DNA of 64,000 bases from Mycolicibacterium sp. YH-1. Lineage in GTDB: Bacteria; Actinomycetota; Actinomycetes; Mycobacteriales; Mycobacteriaceae. The notes under the pieces were generated by a model, which saw nothing but the letters and a program-made list of their open reading frames with translations, did no database searches and was not told where the DNA came from. Every line of letters starts with the position of its first letter. The stretch's first letter is position 1. Of the stretch, positions 26,230-35,512 are shown one piece after another. The stretch lies in assembly GCF_022557175.1 (NCBI RefSeq), contig NZ_CP092915.1, forward strand, positions 6,944,001 through 7,008,000, in the 5' to 3' direction. The position numbers and the translations under genes were made by a program.

Positions 26230-29200
26230 GTGACACAACTACTGCCAAGTTCATTGACACCGCTAGTTGATCGCTACAGCGTCGATTCGGGTGCGGTGCT
26301 GATGACTGGCGTGCAGGCGATCGCGCGGCTGCTCGTCGAGCAGCACACACGCGACCGCAGGAACGGTCGCCGAACAGCAACGTTCGTCTCGGGGTATCAG
26401 GGCAGTCCGTTGGCCGGGCTGGATACCTTGCTGGCGAGAACGTCGGTCCTGCGAACCGATCACGATGTGCACCTGGTCCCCGGACTCAATGAGGAGATCG
26501 CGGCAACATCGGTGTGGGGCAGCCAGATTGACCTTCCCGCCGGGGAGTCGACGCATGATGGGGTGATCGGCGTCTGGTATGGGAAAGGGCCAGGACTCGA
26601 CCGCGCCAGCGACGCCCTTCGTCATCTGGCCATGTACGGCGCGCACCCCAAAGGGGGTGTCCTTGCGCTCGTCGGTGACGACCCCGCAGCGAAGTCGTCC
26701 TCGGTCCCGGCCGCCAGCGAGCGCTCATTGGCTGCGCTGAGCATGCCGATCATGTTCCCGCGCAACGCCGAAGAGATCATCGTGTTCGGACTGCACGCTA
26801 TCGCGCTGTCGCGGGCGTCGGGCTGCACAGTCGCGATGAAGCTCGTCGCCGATGTCGCCGACGGGCTGTGGACCTTCGACCGTGCACTCCACGACCTCGA
26901 CATCAGTGTGCCCGACGTCAGCTGGCAGGGAGCGCCCTGGACGTACCGCCAGCGGCTCATGGCCGCACCGCCCGACAGCGTCCTCGCCGAGGCGGACTTG
27001 TACGGGCCACGATGGGAAATGGTGAAGGCCTTCACCGCGGCCAACCACCTCGACCGCATCGAGGTCGACCCTCCCCACGCCCGGCTGGGTGTCATCGCAG
27101 TCGGCTCCGCCTACGACGCCGCCCGCGGCGCGCTCGGCGATCTCGGGCTGGACGATCGCACGCTGGCGGACAGAGGAATTCGTCTCATGCGTGTCGGCAT
27201 GCCGTACCCGCTGGGTGGCGAGAAGGTGCGTCGACTCGCCCGCGGAGTCGACACCGTCCTCGTCATCGAAGACAAGACCGGATTCGTCGAATCACAAGTC
27301 AAAGACGCCCTCTACGGCGTGTCTTCGGCTCCTGCCGTACTCGGTAAACTCGACAGCACCGGGCGTCCCCTGATTCCCGCCGACGGCGAACTCACCTCAG
27401 CACGCCTCATGGGCCCCCTACGCCGGATCCTGAAGGACCTGGTCACCCTCGCCGCGCCGTCCAGCGCTCCCCTGCAACTACCCCTGCTCTCCACGCAGCG
27501 CACCCCATACTTCTGCTCCGGCTGCCCCCACAACAGGTCCACCGCCGTACCTGAAGGCTCGTTGGCCGGCGGGGGAATCGGCTGCCACACCCTGGTGACC
27601 ATGTCCGGCCGCACCGATTCTCAGGTCACCTGTCTGACTCAGATGGGCGGTGAAGGTGCCCAATGGATAGGCCAATCCCCTTTCACCGACGTCGAACACA
27701 TCTTCCAAAACGTCGGTGACGGAACGTACTTCCACTCAGGTCAACTCGCGCTACAGGCCTGCATCGCGGCGGGCGTCAACATCACGTACAAGGTTCTCTA
27801 CAACTCCGCGGTGGCGATGACCGGAGCACAAGACGCCGAGGGCGCGCTCTCGGTACCTGACCTGACCCACAAGCTCACCGCCGAGGGCGTCACCAAGATC
27901 ATCGTGTGCGCCGACGAACCGCACCGTCACAGCGGCGCCCGCTTCCCCGACGGAACAACCGTGTGGCACCGGGACCGCCTTGACGAGGCGCAGCGGACCC
28001 TGCGCGATATCCCCGGCGTCACCGTGTTGATCTACGACCAGCAATGCGCCGCCGATGCGCGACGCAAACGCAAGCGTGGCGGCTTGCCGGCGCGCCGGAC
28101 CCGAGTCGTCATCAACGAAGCCGTCTGCGAAGGCTGCGGCGACTGCGGCGTCAAATCCAACTGCCTGTCGGTGCAGCCGGTTGACACCGAGTTCGGCCGC
28201 AAGACACGCATTGACCAGACGACCTGCAATACCGACTACACGTGTCTCGACGGCGAGTGTCCCTCATTTGTCACGGTTGAAGTCCCCGACACTGCGGTGA
28301 CGCCGAGACATCGAACCCCTCCGCCGCCGAAGGTTCCCACACCCGCGTCGCACATTCCCGACGCAGGCTTCAACGTGTTCCTCGCAGGAATCGGTGGAAC
28401 CGGCATCGTGACCGTGAATCAAGTCCTCGGTACCGCAGCCCTGCGCGCAGGTCTCCACGTCGTGGGTCTCGACCAAACCGGACTGAGCCAGAAGGCCGGA
28501 CCGGTCACCTCTCATCTGAAACTCAGTCACACCGCCACGCACACCTCCAACCGCATTGGCCCGGAGTCTGCGGACTGCTTCCTGGCCTTCGACCTGCTCA
28601 CCGCCGTCGACAACAAACACATCGCCGTTGCGGCCAGCGCCAACACCTCCGCGATAGCCTCAACCAGCCGAACTCCGACCGGAGACATGGTGTACGACCC
28701 AGCGGTCAGCTACCCGGACACCGGCGAACTCCTCGACCGCTTGACCGCCGCCTCGCGACAGGTCCACGCTCTTGACGCACTCGCGGCGTCACAGGCGCTC
28801 TTCGGCAACAGTCTGGTGGCGAACTTTCTTCTGGTTGGAGCAGCGTTTCAGGCCGGTGCACTTCCGATCCCCGAGCATCATCTCGAAGAGGCCATTCACC
28901 TCAATGGGGTTGCGGTCGAGGCCAATCTCGCCGCGTTCCAGTGGGGACGCGTCGCAGTTGCCGACCCATCGGCGTTCGCGGCGGCCATCGCACCCCGGAC
29001 CGTCGCGGAGCCGCCGGTTCTTGCGGCCAGTCACCGACTGATGCGCGATACCGGAATCGGCGGGCAGACCGCACAGCTCGTGGCACGGCGGGCAGCCGAC
29101 CTCATCGACTACCAGAACGACAAGCTTGCCGAAAACTACATCCGGACGGTGCAGATCGCCTGGGAGGCAGAGCGGCTCGTGGGGGAAGACACCGCATTCA

Positions 29201-29685
29201 GCCAGGCAGTCGCCCGCAACCTCTACAAACTCGCCGCCTACAAGGACGAGTACGAAGTCGCCCGCCTTCTCACCGATCCGGCATTCCTCAACGCCATACA
29301 GACCGAAGTCCCCGGGGGCGAACAGCTGACATACAAACTCCATCCGCCCACGCTCAAAGTGCTCGGACGCAACAGCAAAGTCGGATTCGGCCCCCGTACG
29401 CATATCGTTCTGCGGCTCCTACAACGGGGGAAGCGTCTACGCGGCACTCCTCTCGACCCATTCGGTTACACCGCGATGCGCCGCCTCGAACGCTCACTGT
29501 TGGCCCACTACGAGGAGCTGGTGCGCGAATTCGCCAGCACCCTAAGCACAGACAACTACGCCACCGCCATCGCTGTCGCTGAAGCACCTGACCTGATCCG
29601 CGGATACGAGGACGTCAAACTGCGCAACGTCGACCGCTACCGCGCCCGCCTGCACGAACTCGGCGTGGTCGCCGAGCAATTCTGA
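26230..29685 (+). CDS. Fused indolepyruvate-type ferredoxin oxidoreductase
   Basis: 1151 aa from the GTG at 26230, chosen because related proteins start about 15 residues before the RYS-SG-FL motif; an open frame from ATG 26098 would add 44 Cys-rich residues and leave only 8 bp to the divergent regulator. Domains: IorA-like N-terminus (VSGYQGSPLAGLDTLL); TPP half with CSGCPHNRST (near residue 430), GGGIGCHTL and MGGEGAQWIGQSPF; a 4Fe-4S segment (CEGCGDCGVKSNC, near 632, then CNTDYTCLDGECPS); the IorB-like gamma domain (FLAGIGGTGIVTVNQVLG); and a C-terminal DUF6537-type region. Reaction by family: a 2-oxo acid plus CoA and oxidised ferredoxin gives acyl-CoA and CO2. It is followed after 19 bp by an amino-acid dehydrogenase that could supply the 2-oxo acid. 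Confidence 0.9.
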   Translation: MTQLLPSSLTPLVDRYSVDSGAVLMTGVQAIARLLVEQHTRDRRNGRRTATFVSGYQGSPLAGLDTLLARTSVLRTDHDVHLVPGLNEEIAATSVWGSQIDLPAGESTHDGVIGVWYGKGPGLDRASDALRHLAMYGAHPKGGVLALVGDDPAAKSSSVPAASERSLAALSMPIMFPRNAEEIIVFGLHAIALSRASGCTVAMKLVADVADGLWTFDRALHDLDISVPDVSWQGAPWTYRQRLMAAPPDSVLAEADLYGPRWEMVKAFTAANHLDRIEVDPPHARLGVIAVGSAYDAARGALGDLGLDDRTLADRGIRLMRVGMPYPLGGEKVRRLARGVDTVLVIEDKTGFVESQVKDALYGVSSAPAVLGKLDSTGRPLIPADGELTSARLMGPLRRILKDLVTLAAPSSAPLQLPLLSTQRTPYFCSGCPHNRSTAVPEGSLAGGGIGCHTLVTMSGRTDSQVTCLTQMGGEGAQWIGQSPFTDVEHIFQNVGDGTYFHSGQLALQACIAAGVNITYKVLYNSAVAMTGAQDAEGALSVPDLTHKLTAEGVTKIIVCADEPHRHSGARFPDGTTVWHRDRLDEAQRTLRDIPGVTVLIYDQQCAADARRKRKRGGLPARRTRVVINEAVCEGCGDCGVKSNCLSVQPVDTEFGRKTRIDQTTCNTDYTCLDGECPSFVTVEVPDTAVTPRHRTPPPPKVPTPASHIPDAGFNVFLAGIGGTGIVTVNQVLGTAALRAGLHVVGLDQTGLSQKAGPVTSHLKLSHTATHTSNRIGPESADCFLAFDLLTAVDNKHIAVAASANTSAIASTSRTPTGDMVYDPAVSYPDTGELLDRLTAASRQVHALDALAASQALFGNSLVANFLLVGAAFQAGALPIPEHHLEEAIHLNGVAVEANLAAFQWGRVAVADPSAFAAAIAPRTVAEPPVLAASHRLMRDTGIGGQTAQLVARRAADLIDYQNDKLAENYIRTVQIAWEAERLVGEDTAFSQAVARNLYKLAAYKDEYEVARLLTDPAFLNAIQTEVPGGEQLTYKLHPPTLKVLGRNSKVGFGPRTHIVLRLLQRGKRLRGTPLDPFGYTAMRRLERSLLAHYEELVREFASTLSTDNYATAIAVAEAPDLIRGYEDVKLRNVDRYRARLHELGVVAEQF

Positions 29686-29704
29686 GAACCCGAGAGGCCA
29701 CATC

Positions 29705-30802
29705 ATGTCCATCGACACCGCTCCGACCGCACACCTTCCGAACGGCGAAACAATTGGGGTATTCGGACGGCCCGACTTCGCTGACGACACCCCACACGAG
29801 CAGGTTGTCTATTGCCACGATGCCGCCACCGGGCTGCAGGCAATCATCGCCATACACTCCACGACATTGGGTCCCGCGCTCGGCGGAACCCGCTTCTACC
29901 CCTACGCCGACGAACACGCCGCACTCACAGATGTACTGCGCCTTTCGCGTGGCATGACATACAAGGCGAGTGTCTCGGGCCTCGCTCTCGGTGGAGGCAA
30001 GGCGGTGATTATCGGAGATCCCGAGACAAGCAAGACTCCAGATCTGCTCCGCGCATACGGGCGCTTCGTCGAATCCCTTCGGGGCCGCTACATCACAGCC
30101 GCTGACGTCGGGACGACTGCTGACGACATGGACATCATCGGCGAAACCACCGACCGTGTTGTCTCGCGCACTGAGGCCGCAGGCGGCTCGGGTGACAGTG
30201 CGCCCCTGACCGCACTCGGTGTATTCCGCGCAATCGAGGCTGCAGCACAACATCTCTGGCAGTCGGCCGATCTCTCCGGTCGGGTAGTGGGAGTCGAGGG
30301 CACCGGAAAAGTCGGACTCCAGCTTGCCCTGCTGTTGACAGCCGCAGGAGCGTCCGTCGTCGCATCCGACATCAACCCGCAATCGTTGCAGCGCATAAGG
30401 ACGCAGCTGCCCGCCGTTCGCACTGTCGAGACACTTCACGGCCTCGACCTGGATATCTACGCGCCCTGCGCGATGGGTGGCTCGTTGACGGAACGCAGTG
30501 TGGAGTCTCTTAGCGCCAAGATCGTCTGCGGCGCCGCCAACAATCAACTGAGCCGACCGGAGGTGGAGTTGTCTCTGCGTGATCGCGACATCGTCTGGGT
30601 GCCAGACTATGTCGCGAACAGCGGTGGTCTTATTCAGGTCGCCGGGGAAATCAAAGGGCAGACTCGCCAGGAAATGACGGCGGCCGTCGACCGCATCGCC
30701 GACACTGTCACCGACATCCTCCAGGCGCGACGCGAGACTGACAACCTCGCCGGCCGGGCGGCCTCAGCGCTCGCACGGCGCAACCTAGGCTTCACGCCAT
30801 AG
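29705..30802 (+). CDS. Leucine/valine/phenylalanine-type amino-acid dehydrogenase
   Basis: 365 aa. Glu/Leu/Phe/Val dehydrogenase family: substrate Lys87 (MTYKASVSGL) and catalytic Lys99 (ALGGGKAVI), the dinucleotide-binding GVEGTGKVGLQLALLL, and ANNQLS followed by VPDYVANSGGLIQVAGE near the C-terminus. Oxidative deamination of a hydrophobic amino acid to its 2-oxo acid with NAD. Second gene of the AsnC-type locus; AGAGG sits upstream of the ATG. The products match the substrate class of the preceding oxidoreductase. Confidence 0.9.
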   Translation: MSIDTAPTAHLPNGETIGVFGRPDFADDTPHEQVVYCHDAATGLQAIIAIHSTTLGPALGGTRFYPYADEHAALTDVLRLSRGMTYKASVSGLALGGGKAVIIGDPETSKTPDLLRAYGRFVESLRGRYITAADVGTTADDMDIIGETTDRVVSRTEAAGGSGDSAPLTALGVFRAIEAAAQHLWQSADLSGRVVGVEGTGKVGLQLALLLTAAGASVVASDINPQSLQRIRTQLPAVRTVETLHGLDLDIYAPCAMGGSLTERSVESLSAKIVCGAANNQLSRPEVELSLRDRDIVWVPDYVANSGGLIQVAGEIKGQTRQEMTAAVDRIADTVTDILQARRETDNLAGRAASALARRNLGFTP

Positions 30803-30936
30803 CGCGGCAAGCCGCCTGGGAGGCAATGCTCTGGACCAGGTTGGGTCGTCGACGAGGCCCTGAACAGCGACATACCGGACGGTGTCTTTACGTCGCCGGG
30901 CATGACCGTGGTCGGACCGGCGGGTATCAGTTCGTC

Positions 30937-31632
30937 CTATTCGACCGGTAGTGGCGGCGGGAAGTAAGCGTCGGCGGCTGCGTCATCACCCGTGGACTGA
31001 GTCAACAGCAGCCGCACTGTCTCGACCAGGTGGTCGCGCATCCTCGTCGCGCTGGCAGAAGGATCGCGAGCCTTAATGGCATCGAGAATCCGCTTGTGCA
31101 CCAGCAGGATGTCGGCGAGGGTTCTGGTCGCCGTGGTCGACAGTCCTCGGTCCATCATCTGAATCCGGGTATTCGCCGCCACCTCGGTCACTCTCCGGTT
31201 GCCGGCGGCGGCCAGAATCGCGGCGTGGAAATCGACATCTGCTGCCTGGAACACGGCCTCGTCGCCGGCTTCGGCGGCCTCACGCATCCGGTCGAAGGCT
31301 TCCTCGACGGGCCGCAGCAGCTCGTCGCTCAACAGCTCTGCGGCCCGATAGGCCGAGGGCACCTCAAGCATCATCCGCAGCGAGTAGATCTCCTCGATGT
31401 CGCGGGTGGACACCTCCAGGATGCGCACGCCACGGCTGCGTTCGAACCGGACCATGCCGTGACTCGCCATGCGCAGCAGCGCCTCGCGCACCGGCGTCCG
31501 TGACACCCCTAGCCGTCCGGCGATCTCCACCACCGAATGCATGGCGCCGGGCTGCAGTTCTCCCACCCGGACGGCGCGCATCAGCTCGTCATAGACCCGA
31601 TCGGTAAGCGAAACCTGCCCAGGATCGAACAC
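30937..31632 (-). CDS. GntR-family (FadR/FCD) regulator of the sugar-acid cluster
   Basis: 231 aa. N-terminal winged HTH (LTDRVYDELMRAVRVGELQPGAMHSVVEIAGRLGVSRTPVREALLRMASHGMV) and an FCD effector domain (helical; metal/ligand residues in EIYSLRMMLEVPSA, DVDFHAAILAAAGN and a late DHLVETV). Lies 96 bp downstream of the IlvD/Edd gene on the same strand. A TGCATGCAGCATG half-palindrome sits about 47-60 bp upstream of its start, the same core as the palindromes between the nitrilase and SDR genes, so it probably represses itself and the cluster (inference). Confidence 0.92.
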   Translation of the reverse strand: MFDPGQVSLTDRVYDELMRAVRVGELQPGAMHSVVEIAGRLGVSRTPVREALLRMASHGMVRFERSRGVRILEVSTRDIEEIYSLRMMLEVPSAYRAAELLSDELLRPVEEAFDRMREAAEAGDEAVFQAADVDFHAAILAAAGNRRVTEVAANTRIQMMDRGLSTTATRTLADILLVHKRILDAIKARDPSASATRMRDHLVETVRLLLTQSTGDDAAADAYFPPPLPVE

Positions 31633-31678
31633 GATTTCACGTCTCCCTGATGAGCCGACATATTTCCGTCAGCATAAA

Positions 31679-31692
31679 TGCATGCAGCATGC
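31679..31692. promoter_or_regulatory. TGCATGCAGCATGC operator-like half palindrome before gntR
   Basis: Matches the right half and centre of the 34-bp palindrome at 35423-35456 (TGCA-TGCAGCATG). The left arm beyond the central TGCATGCA is not conserved. Placed in the gntR promoter region, as expected for autoregulation. Confidence 0.6.
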
Positions 31693-31728
31693 GCCGTGTT
31701 ACTTACCGTCGATCGTGTCGGCCCGCGA

Positions 31729-33444
31729 TCACAGGAACGACAGGTCCGCGCCCTGGCTGGCCGGCAGCACGGTGTCCTCGTACAGCCGACGCCAACCCCG
31801 CGCCGCACGCGGCGGTGGGGTGAACGATTTCAGCCGCTCGGCGATCTCCTCCTCGGATACCAGTAGATCGATCGACCGGTTCGGAACATCCAGCCTGATC
31901 AGATCACCGTTGCGGACCACCGACAGCGGTCCGCCCACAGCCGCCTCGGGGTCGCAGTGCAGCACCACTGTCCCATACGAGGTCCCGCTCATCCGCGCGT
32001 CGGAAACCCGGACCATGTCACGCACTCCCGCCTTGGCCAGTTTCCCCGGGATCGGTAGCGCACCGGCCTCCGGCATGCCCGCCGCCACCGGTCCCGAGTA
32101 CCGCATCACCAGCACGTGATCGGGGGTGACGTCCAGATCGGGATCGTCGAGGATCGTCGCTGCGTCGGCGGGGTTATCCACCACCAGCGCCGGTCCGGTG
32201 TGCTGCATCAGATGCGGGCTGGCCGCCGACGCCTTGATGATCGCGCCATTGGGAGCCAACGAACCGGAAAGCACGGCCAGCGCCCCGGGCGGGCCCAACG
32301 GCTCGTCGAGGTGACGGATCGTGTTCTGCCACTCAGCCGGCGCGTCCGTGTTGTTGATCATCTCGCCCAGCGACCGTCCGCTGACGCCCCGATGGTCCCT
32401 GTGCAGCAGCGGTGCCAGCTCCGCCAGCAATGTCGGAACCCCGCCGGCCCGGTGAAAGTCCTCCATGTAACCGACGCCCGAGGGTTTGCAGTCGACGAGC
32501 AGTGGTGTGTCCGAACCGATCTTGTCAAAGTCCGACATCGTAAGCTCCACTCCGGCGCGGCGTGCCACCGCGATGACGTGGATCAGCGCATTGGTCGAAC
32601 CGCCGATCGCGGCCAGTACCCGGATTGCGTTCTCGAACGCCTCGCGCGTCATCACATCACGCGGCAGTGGACCGCCGGTTCGGGCCAATTCAACTGCACG
32701 CCGACCGGTTTCGGTGGCGTGGCGCAGTCGGGCACCGCTCACGGCCGGCGGCGTCGCCCCGCCCGGCAGCATCATGCCCAGTGTCTCGGTCAATGCCGCC
32801 ATGGTGGAGGCGGTCCCCATCACCGTGCAGGTTCCGGCCGTCGAGACCAGTTCCTGTCGCACCGAGACGATCTCCTCGTCGCTGAGTTCACCGCCACGGT
32901 GGGCGCCCCAGAACCGCCGGCAGTCGGTGCACGCACCTAGGCGCTCGCCGCGCCACGACCCGCTCATCATGGGGCCGACGACCTCCAGCATGACCGGGAT
33001 GTCCGAGGAGGCGGCCGCCATCAACTGGGCCGGGACCGTCTTGTCGCAGCCGCCGAGCAGCACCGCCGAATCCATCGGCAGGGCCCGAATCATCTCCTCG
33101 GTGTCCATCGCCATCAGGTTGCGGAACAGCATCGTGGTCGGCGAGGTCAGGATCTCACCGAGTGAGATCGTCGGGAATTCCATCGGCAGACCACCGGCCT
33201 GCTCAACCCCGCGCTTCACCGCAGCCAGCAATGCAGGCATGTCGCGGTGACAGGTGTTGTAATCCGACTGTGTCACGGCGATTCCGACGAGCGGCCGTTC
33301 CAGGCTCTCGTCGTCGAAACCGGCCGATGCGAGGAACGCCCTGCGCAGATAGCGGCTGAACCCTGGATCCCCGTACGACGTCCGACTGTTGTCGACCGCA
33401 GAGGTACCGGATCGGTATCCGCGTGGCTCGGGCGATGAAGACAT
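31729..33444 (-). CDS. IlvD/Edd-family dehydratase (sugar-acid type)
   Basis: 571 aa from the ATG at 33444 with AAAGGA 6 nt upstream; an ATG at 33474 is less well placed. Iron-sulphur dehydratase motifs: NTCHRDMPALLAAVKRGV, GGCDKTVPAQLMAAAS, GACTDCRRFWGAH and AGTCTVMGTASTMAALTE, each with the Cys expected as a cluster ligand, and SDARMSGTSYGTVVLH near the C-terminus. The same fold serves dihydroxy-acid dehydratase and the dehydratases of arabinonate, xylonate and gluconate. With a ribose-type ABC importer, an SDR and a hydrolase nearby, a sugar-acid substrate (giving a 2-keto-3-deoxy acid) is more likely than branched-chain amino acid synthesis. Confidence 0.88.
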   Translation of the reverse strand: MSSSPEPRGYRSGTSAVDNSRTSYGDPGFSRYLRRAFLASAGFDDESLERPLVGIAVTQSDYNTCHRDMPALLAAVKRGVEQAGGLPMEFPTISLGEILTSPTTMLFRNLMAMDTEEMIRALPMDSAVLLGGCDKTVPAQLMAAASSDIPVMLEVVGPMMSGSWRGERLGACTDCRRFWGAHRGGELSDEEIVSVRQELVSTAGTCTVMGTASTMAALTETLGMMLPGGATPPAVSGARLRHATETGRRAVELARTGGPLPRDVMTREAFENAIRVLAAIGGSTNALIHVIAVARRAGVELTMSDFDKIGSDTPLLVDCKPSGVGYMEDFHRAGGVPTLLAELAPLLHRDHRGVSGRSLGEMINNTDAPAEWQNTIRHLDEPLGPPGALAVLSGSLAPNGAIIKASAASPHLMQHTGPALVVDNPADAATILDDPDLDVTPDHVLVMRYSGPVAAGMPEAGALPIPGKLAKAGVRDMVRVSDARMSGTSYGTVVLHCDPEAAVGGPLSVVRNGDLIRLDVPNRSIDLLVSEEEIAERLKSFTPPPRAARGWRRLYEDTVLPASQGADLSFL

Positions 33445-33513
33445 GGAAAATCCTTTCGGTGCGCAGCAATTCACGAAGAAGTGCGCGACGAATCAAAGAA
33501 ACACAGGTTGCGC

Positions 33514-34488
33514 TCAGGCCAGCAGCGGCATCGCCAGCGGGCGCATCGGCGCGCCCGTGGCGCCGCGCACCTTCATGCACGCGCCGATGAATGCGAACTC
33601 GTAGAGTCTCTCGCCGGCGAGCTTCTCGCAGTCGACAACCTCCATGATCGGCACGCCCGCCTCTGCCAGCAGATAGGTGTGCACAACCTGCCAGTTCTCG
33701 GCATCCGGCGAAGGTGACTGCTCCAGCGCCAGGTTGTCCCCACCGATGACGGCCGCACCGGCCTGGGCGAGGTACTCCGCACCCTCACGGTTCAGCCCGG
33801 GCGCATTGTCTATGTAGCGATCGTTGTCGGGCCAGTACTGCATGCGTCCAGTTCGCACCAATGCGACGTCGCCGGGCCGGAATTCCACGTTCTGCCGCTT
33901 CAGCGCATCCGCGAGATCCTTCGCGCCGATGCCATAGTTGTCCGGCAGGACGTCGACTCCGTGCAGTCCGGCCACATCGAAGAGAACGCCACGGGTGATG
34001 ATCGGCGGGAACTTGTCGGCCCCGCACTTGATCCAGTGCCGCGAGCTGATGCACTGCGCTGCTTCGTATCCGTTGAAGATCTTCCCGTTGTAGCCGAAGT
34101 GGTTCAGCGTGTCGATATGCGTGCCGCAGTGGGTGTACATCGACATCGCGTCACCGGAGTAGGCCACCAGGTGGTTCTGGTCGACGCCCACGCCGGTGAT
34201 GTCGTCGAGCACGGTACCCACCGGCGTGTGGGTCATCCACTGTTGGAAGCCGGGGTCGCCGGCCTTGGTCCAGGACGGCATCCCGATGAAATAGTCGACC
34301 GACAGGTCGATCGCGGCACCGCCGTCGGCGGCCCGCATGACCTCACGCGACTTCTCGGCGCTGATCAGGTTCAGCATGCCGATCTCATCGTCCGGACCGA
34401 ATGGACTCATGGTGATCTCGCGGAACTTCGCGGCGTGCGCAGCGATGAGGTTGCGGGTGCGCTCGTCGATGATGCCGGGTCCACACAC
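33514..34488 (-). CDS. Cyclase-family metal-dependent hydrolase (kynurenine formamidase-like)
   Basis: 324 aa from a GTG at 34488 with AAGGAGG 5 nt upstream, the best ribosome-binding site in this cluster. Cyclase family (PF04199-type) metal motif HxGTHxDxxxHF is present as THCGTHIDTLNHF, with the preceding AYSGDAMSMY and later GDVALVRTGRMQYW and GGDNLALEQ. Relatives hydrolyse formamides, isatin or lactone-like bonds with a bound metal. In a sugar-acid context it could open a lactone or amide; no direct evidence for either. Confidence 0.85.
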   Translation of the reverse strand: MCGPGIIDERTRNLIAAHAAKFREITMSPFGPDDEIGMLNLISAEKSREVMRAADGGAAIDLSVDYFIGMPSWTKAGDPGFQQWMTHTPVGTVLDDITGVGVDQNHLVAYSGDAMSMYTHCGTHIDTLNHFGYNGKIFNGYEAAQCISSRHWIKCGADKFPPIITRGVLFDVAGLHGVDVLPDNYGIGAKDLADALKRQNVEFRPGDVALVRTGRMQYWPDNDRYIDNAPGLNREGAEYLAQAGAAVIGGDNLALEQSPSPDAENWQVVHTYLLAEAGVPIMEVVDCEKLAGERLYEFAFIGACMKVRGATGAPMRPLAMPLLA

Positions 34489-34504
34489 GATGGCCTCCTT
34501 CTGT

Positions 34505-35392
34505 CTAACTGTCGATAGGGTTGGTGAGTGCCGAGTACAGCTCGGGACGACGTCCCTGGAAGACCGGCAGGGAGTACGGGGGATCATCGAACGTCAAAGT
34601 CTTGGTACGGGATTGGCGCACATCGATGGATGCCACCGAGATCCCCTCGGTGGTGCCCGCGTCGACGAGGACCTCGCCGGTGGGCGCCACCACCTGGCTG
34701 CGGCCGAAGAAGTCGGTGCCGTTCTCGCGATCGCACCGGTCCGACACCGCCAGATACACCAGGTTCTCCACCGCGCGCACCCGGGTCATGTAGTCGGCCA
34801 GGAAGCCGGCCGTGGTCGGCCAATTGGTGGGCATGGCAATGACATCGGCCCCGCCGAGCGCGATGTCTCGGGCGCATTCCGGGAACCGCAGGTCGAAGCA
34901 GATCATGATTCCGACGCGTAGCGCACCGATGTCGTACACGCGCTGGGCGGCACCGTCACCGGGGTCGACGAACCGGTCGGCCCCCAAGAGTGGCAGGTGT
35001 TGCTTGCGGTAGGTGCCGACTACGCCGTCGGGACCGATCAGGACGGCACTGTTGAAGACCTTGTCGCCATCGCGCTCGAGCAGGCCCACCACAGCGAATG
35101 TGCCGGTGTCCGAGGCGGCCTCGAGCAGCGGTGCCAACCGGTTCTCATTGGCCTCGATCGCGGCGGCCTCAGCCTCCTCGCGCGAATCCATCATGTAACC
35201 GGACAACGCGCATTCGGGGAAGACGGTCATCTGGGCCCCGCGCGCGGCGGCATCGCGCATCCAGCGGGCCGTCGAGACGATATTGGCGCCCGGATCGCCG
35301 AGCACGGCGGGGACTTGAGCGACGGCGATTGCGGGGTCGGGTGTGGCGATGTCGGTCCGGTCTACATCCGGGCTGGACTGATCTTCGGACAC
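34505..35392 (-). CDS. Nitrilase-superfamily carbon-nitrogen hydrolase
   Basis: 295 aa from a GTG at 35392 preceded by GAGGAAAAG; in-frame starts further up lie within the palindromic operator. Catalytic Glu60 (FPECALSGY), Lys130 (YRKQHLPLLG) and Cys165 (MICFDLRFPE) all intact, as in omega-amidase, N-carbamoylase and aliphatic amidase relatives. 16 bp before the cyclase-family gene, co-transcribed with it and the dehydratase. Adds an amide- or carbamoyl-cleaving step to the pathway. Divergent from the SDR gene; the shared intergenic region holds two TGCATGCA palindromes. Confidence 0.88.
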   Translation of the reverse strand: MSEDQSSPDVDRTDIATPDPAIAVAQVPAVLGDPGANIVSTARWMRDAAARGAQMTVFPECALSGYMMDSREEAEAAAIEANENRLAPLLEAASDTGTFAVVGLLERDGDKVFNSAVLIGPDGVVGTYRKQHLPLLGADRFVDPGDGAAQRVYDIGALRVGIMICFDLRFPECARDIALGGADVIAMPTNWPTTAGFLADYMTRVRAVENLVYLAVSDRCDRENGTDFFGRSQVVAPTGEVLVDAGTTEGISVASIDVRQSRTKTLTFDDPPYSLPVFQGRRPELYSALTNPIDS

Positions 35393-35422
35393 CTTTTCCT
35401 CGCTTCCACTGACCTCGCTTGC

Positions 35423-35456
35423 CACATTGACATGCTGCATGCAGCATGTCAATGTG
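35423..35456. promoter_or_regulatory. 34-bp perfect palindrome (GntR operator)
   Basis: Left arm CACATTGACATGCTGCA (35423-35439) and right arm its exact reverse complement TGCAGCATGTCAATGTG (35440-35456), no spacer. It lies in the divergent promoter region of the nitrilase and SDR genes, 31 bp upstream of the nitrilase start codon. A 17-bp perfect dyad is far beyond chance and is the best copy of the CRTGCTGCATGCAGCRTG motif seen three times in this cluster. Confidence 0.85.
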
Positions 35457-35475
35457 TGTGACGTGGGATACTCTA

Positions 35476-35493
35476 CGTGCTGCATGCAGCGTG
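35476..35493. promoter_or_regulatory. Second TGCATGCA operator copy (CGTGCTGCATGCAGCGTG)
   Basis: Same core as the 34-bp palindrome with A to G at the same place in each arm (CATG to CGTG), so the dyad symmetry is kept in the family pattern though not as strict base pairing. 45 bp from the first site centre to centre and 20 bp before the SDR start; well placed to control the plus-strand SDR and ABC-transporter operon. Confidence 0.8.
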
Positions 35494-35512
35494 TCGAAAG
35501 CGAGTTCGACTC

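Noticed and set aside
30803..30967. Possible small peptide between the amino-acid dehydrogenase and gntR genes (ends GISSSYSTGSGGGK)
   Set aside because: Natural-looking composition but no start codon with a ribosome-binding site, and it overlaps the gntR 3' end; not enough to call a gene or remnant.
31729..33444. Dihydroxy-acid dehydratase of branched-chain amino acid synthesis (ilvD)
   Set aside because: The fold is the same, but the neighbours are a sugar ABC importer, SDR and catabolic GntR, which favour the sugar-acid branch of the family.
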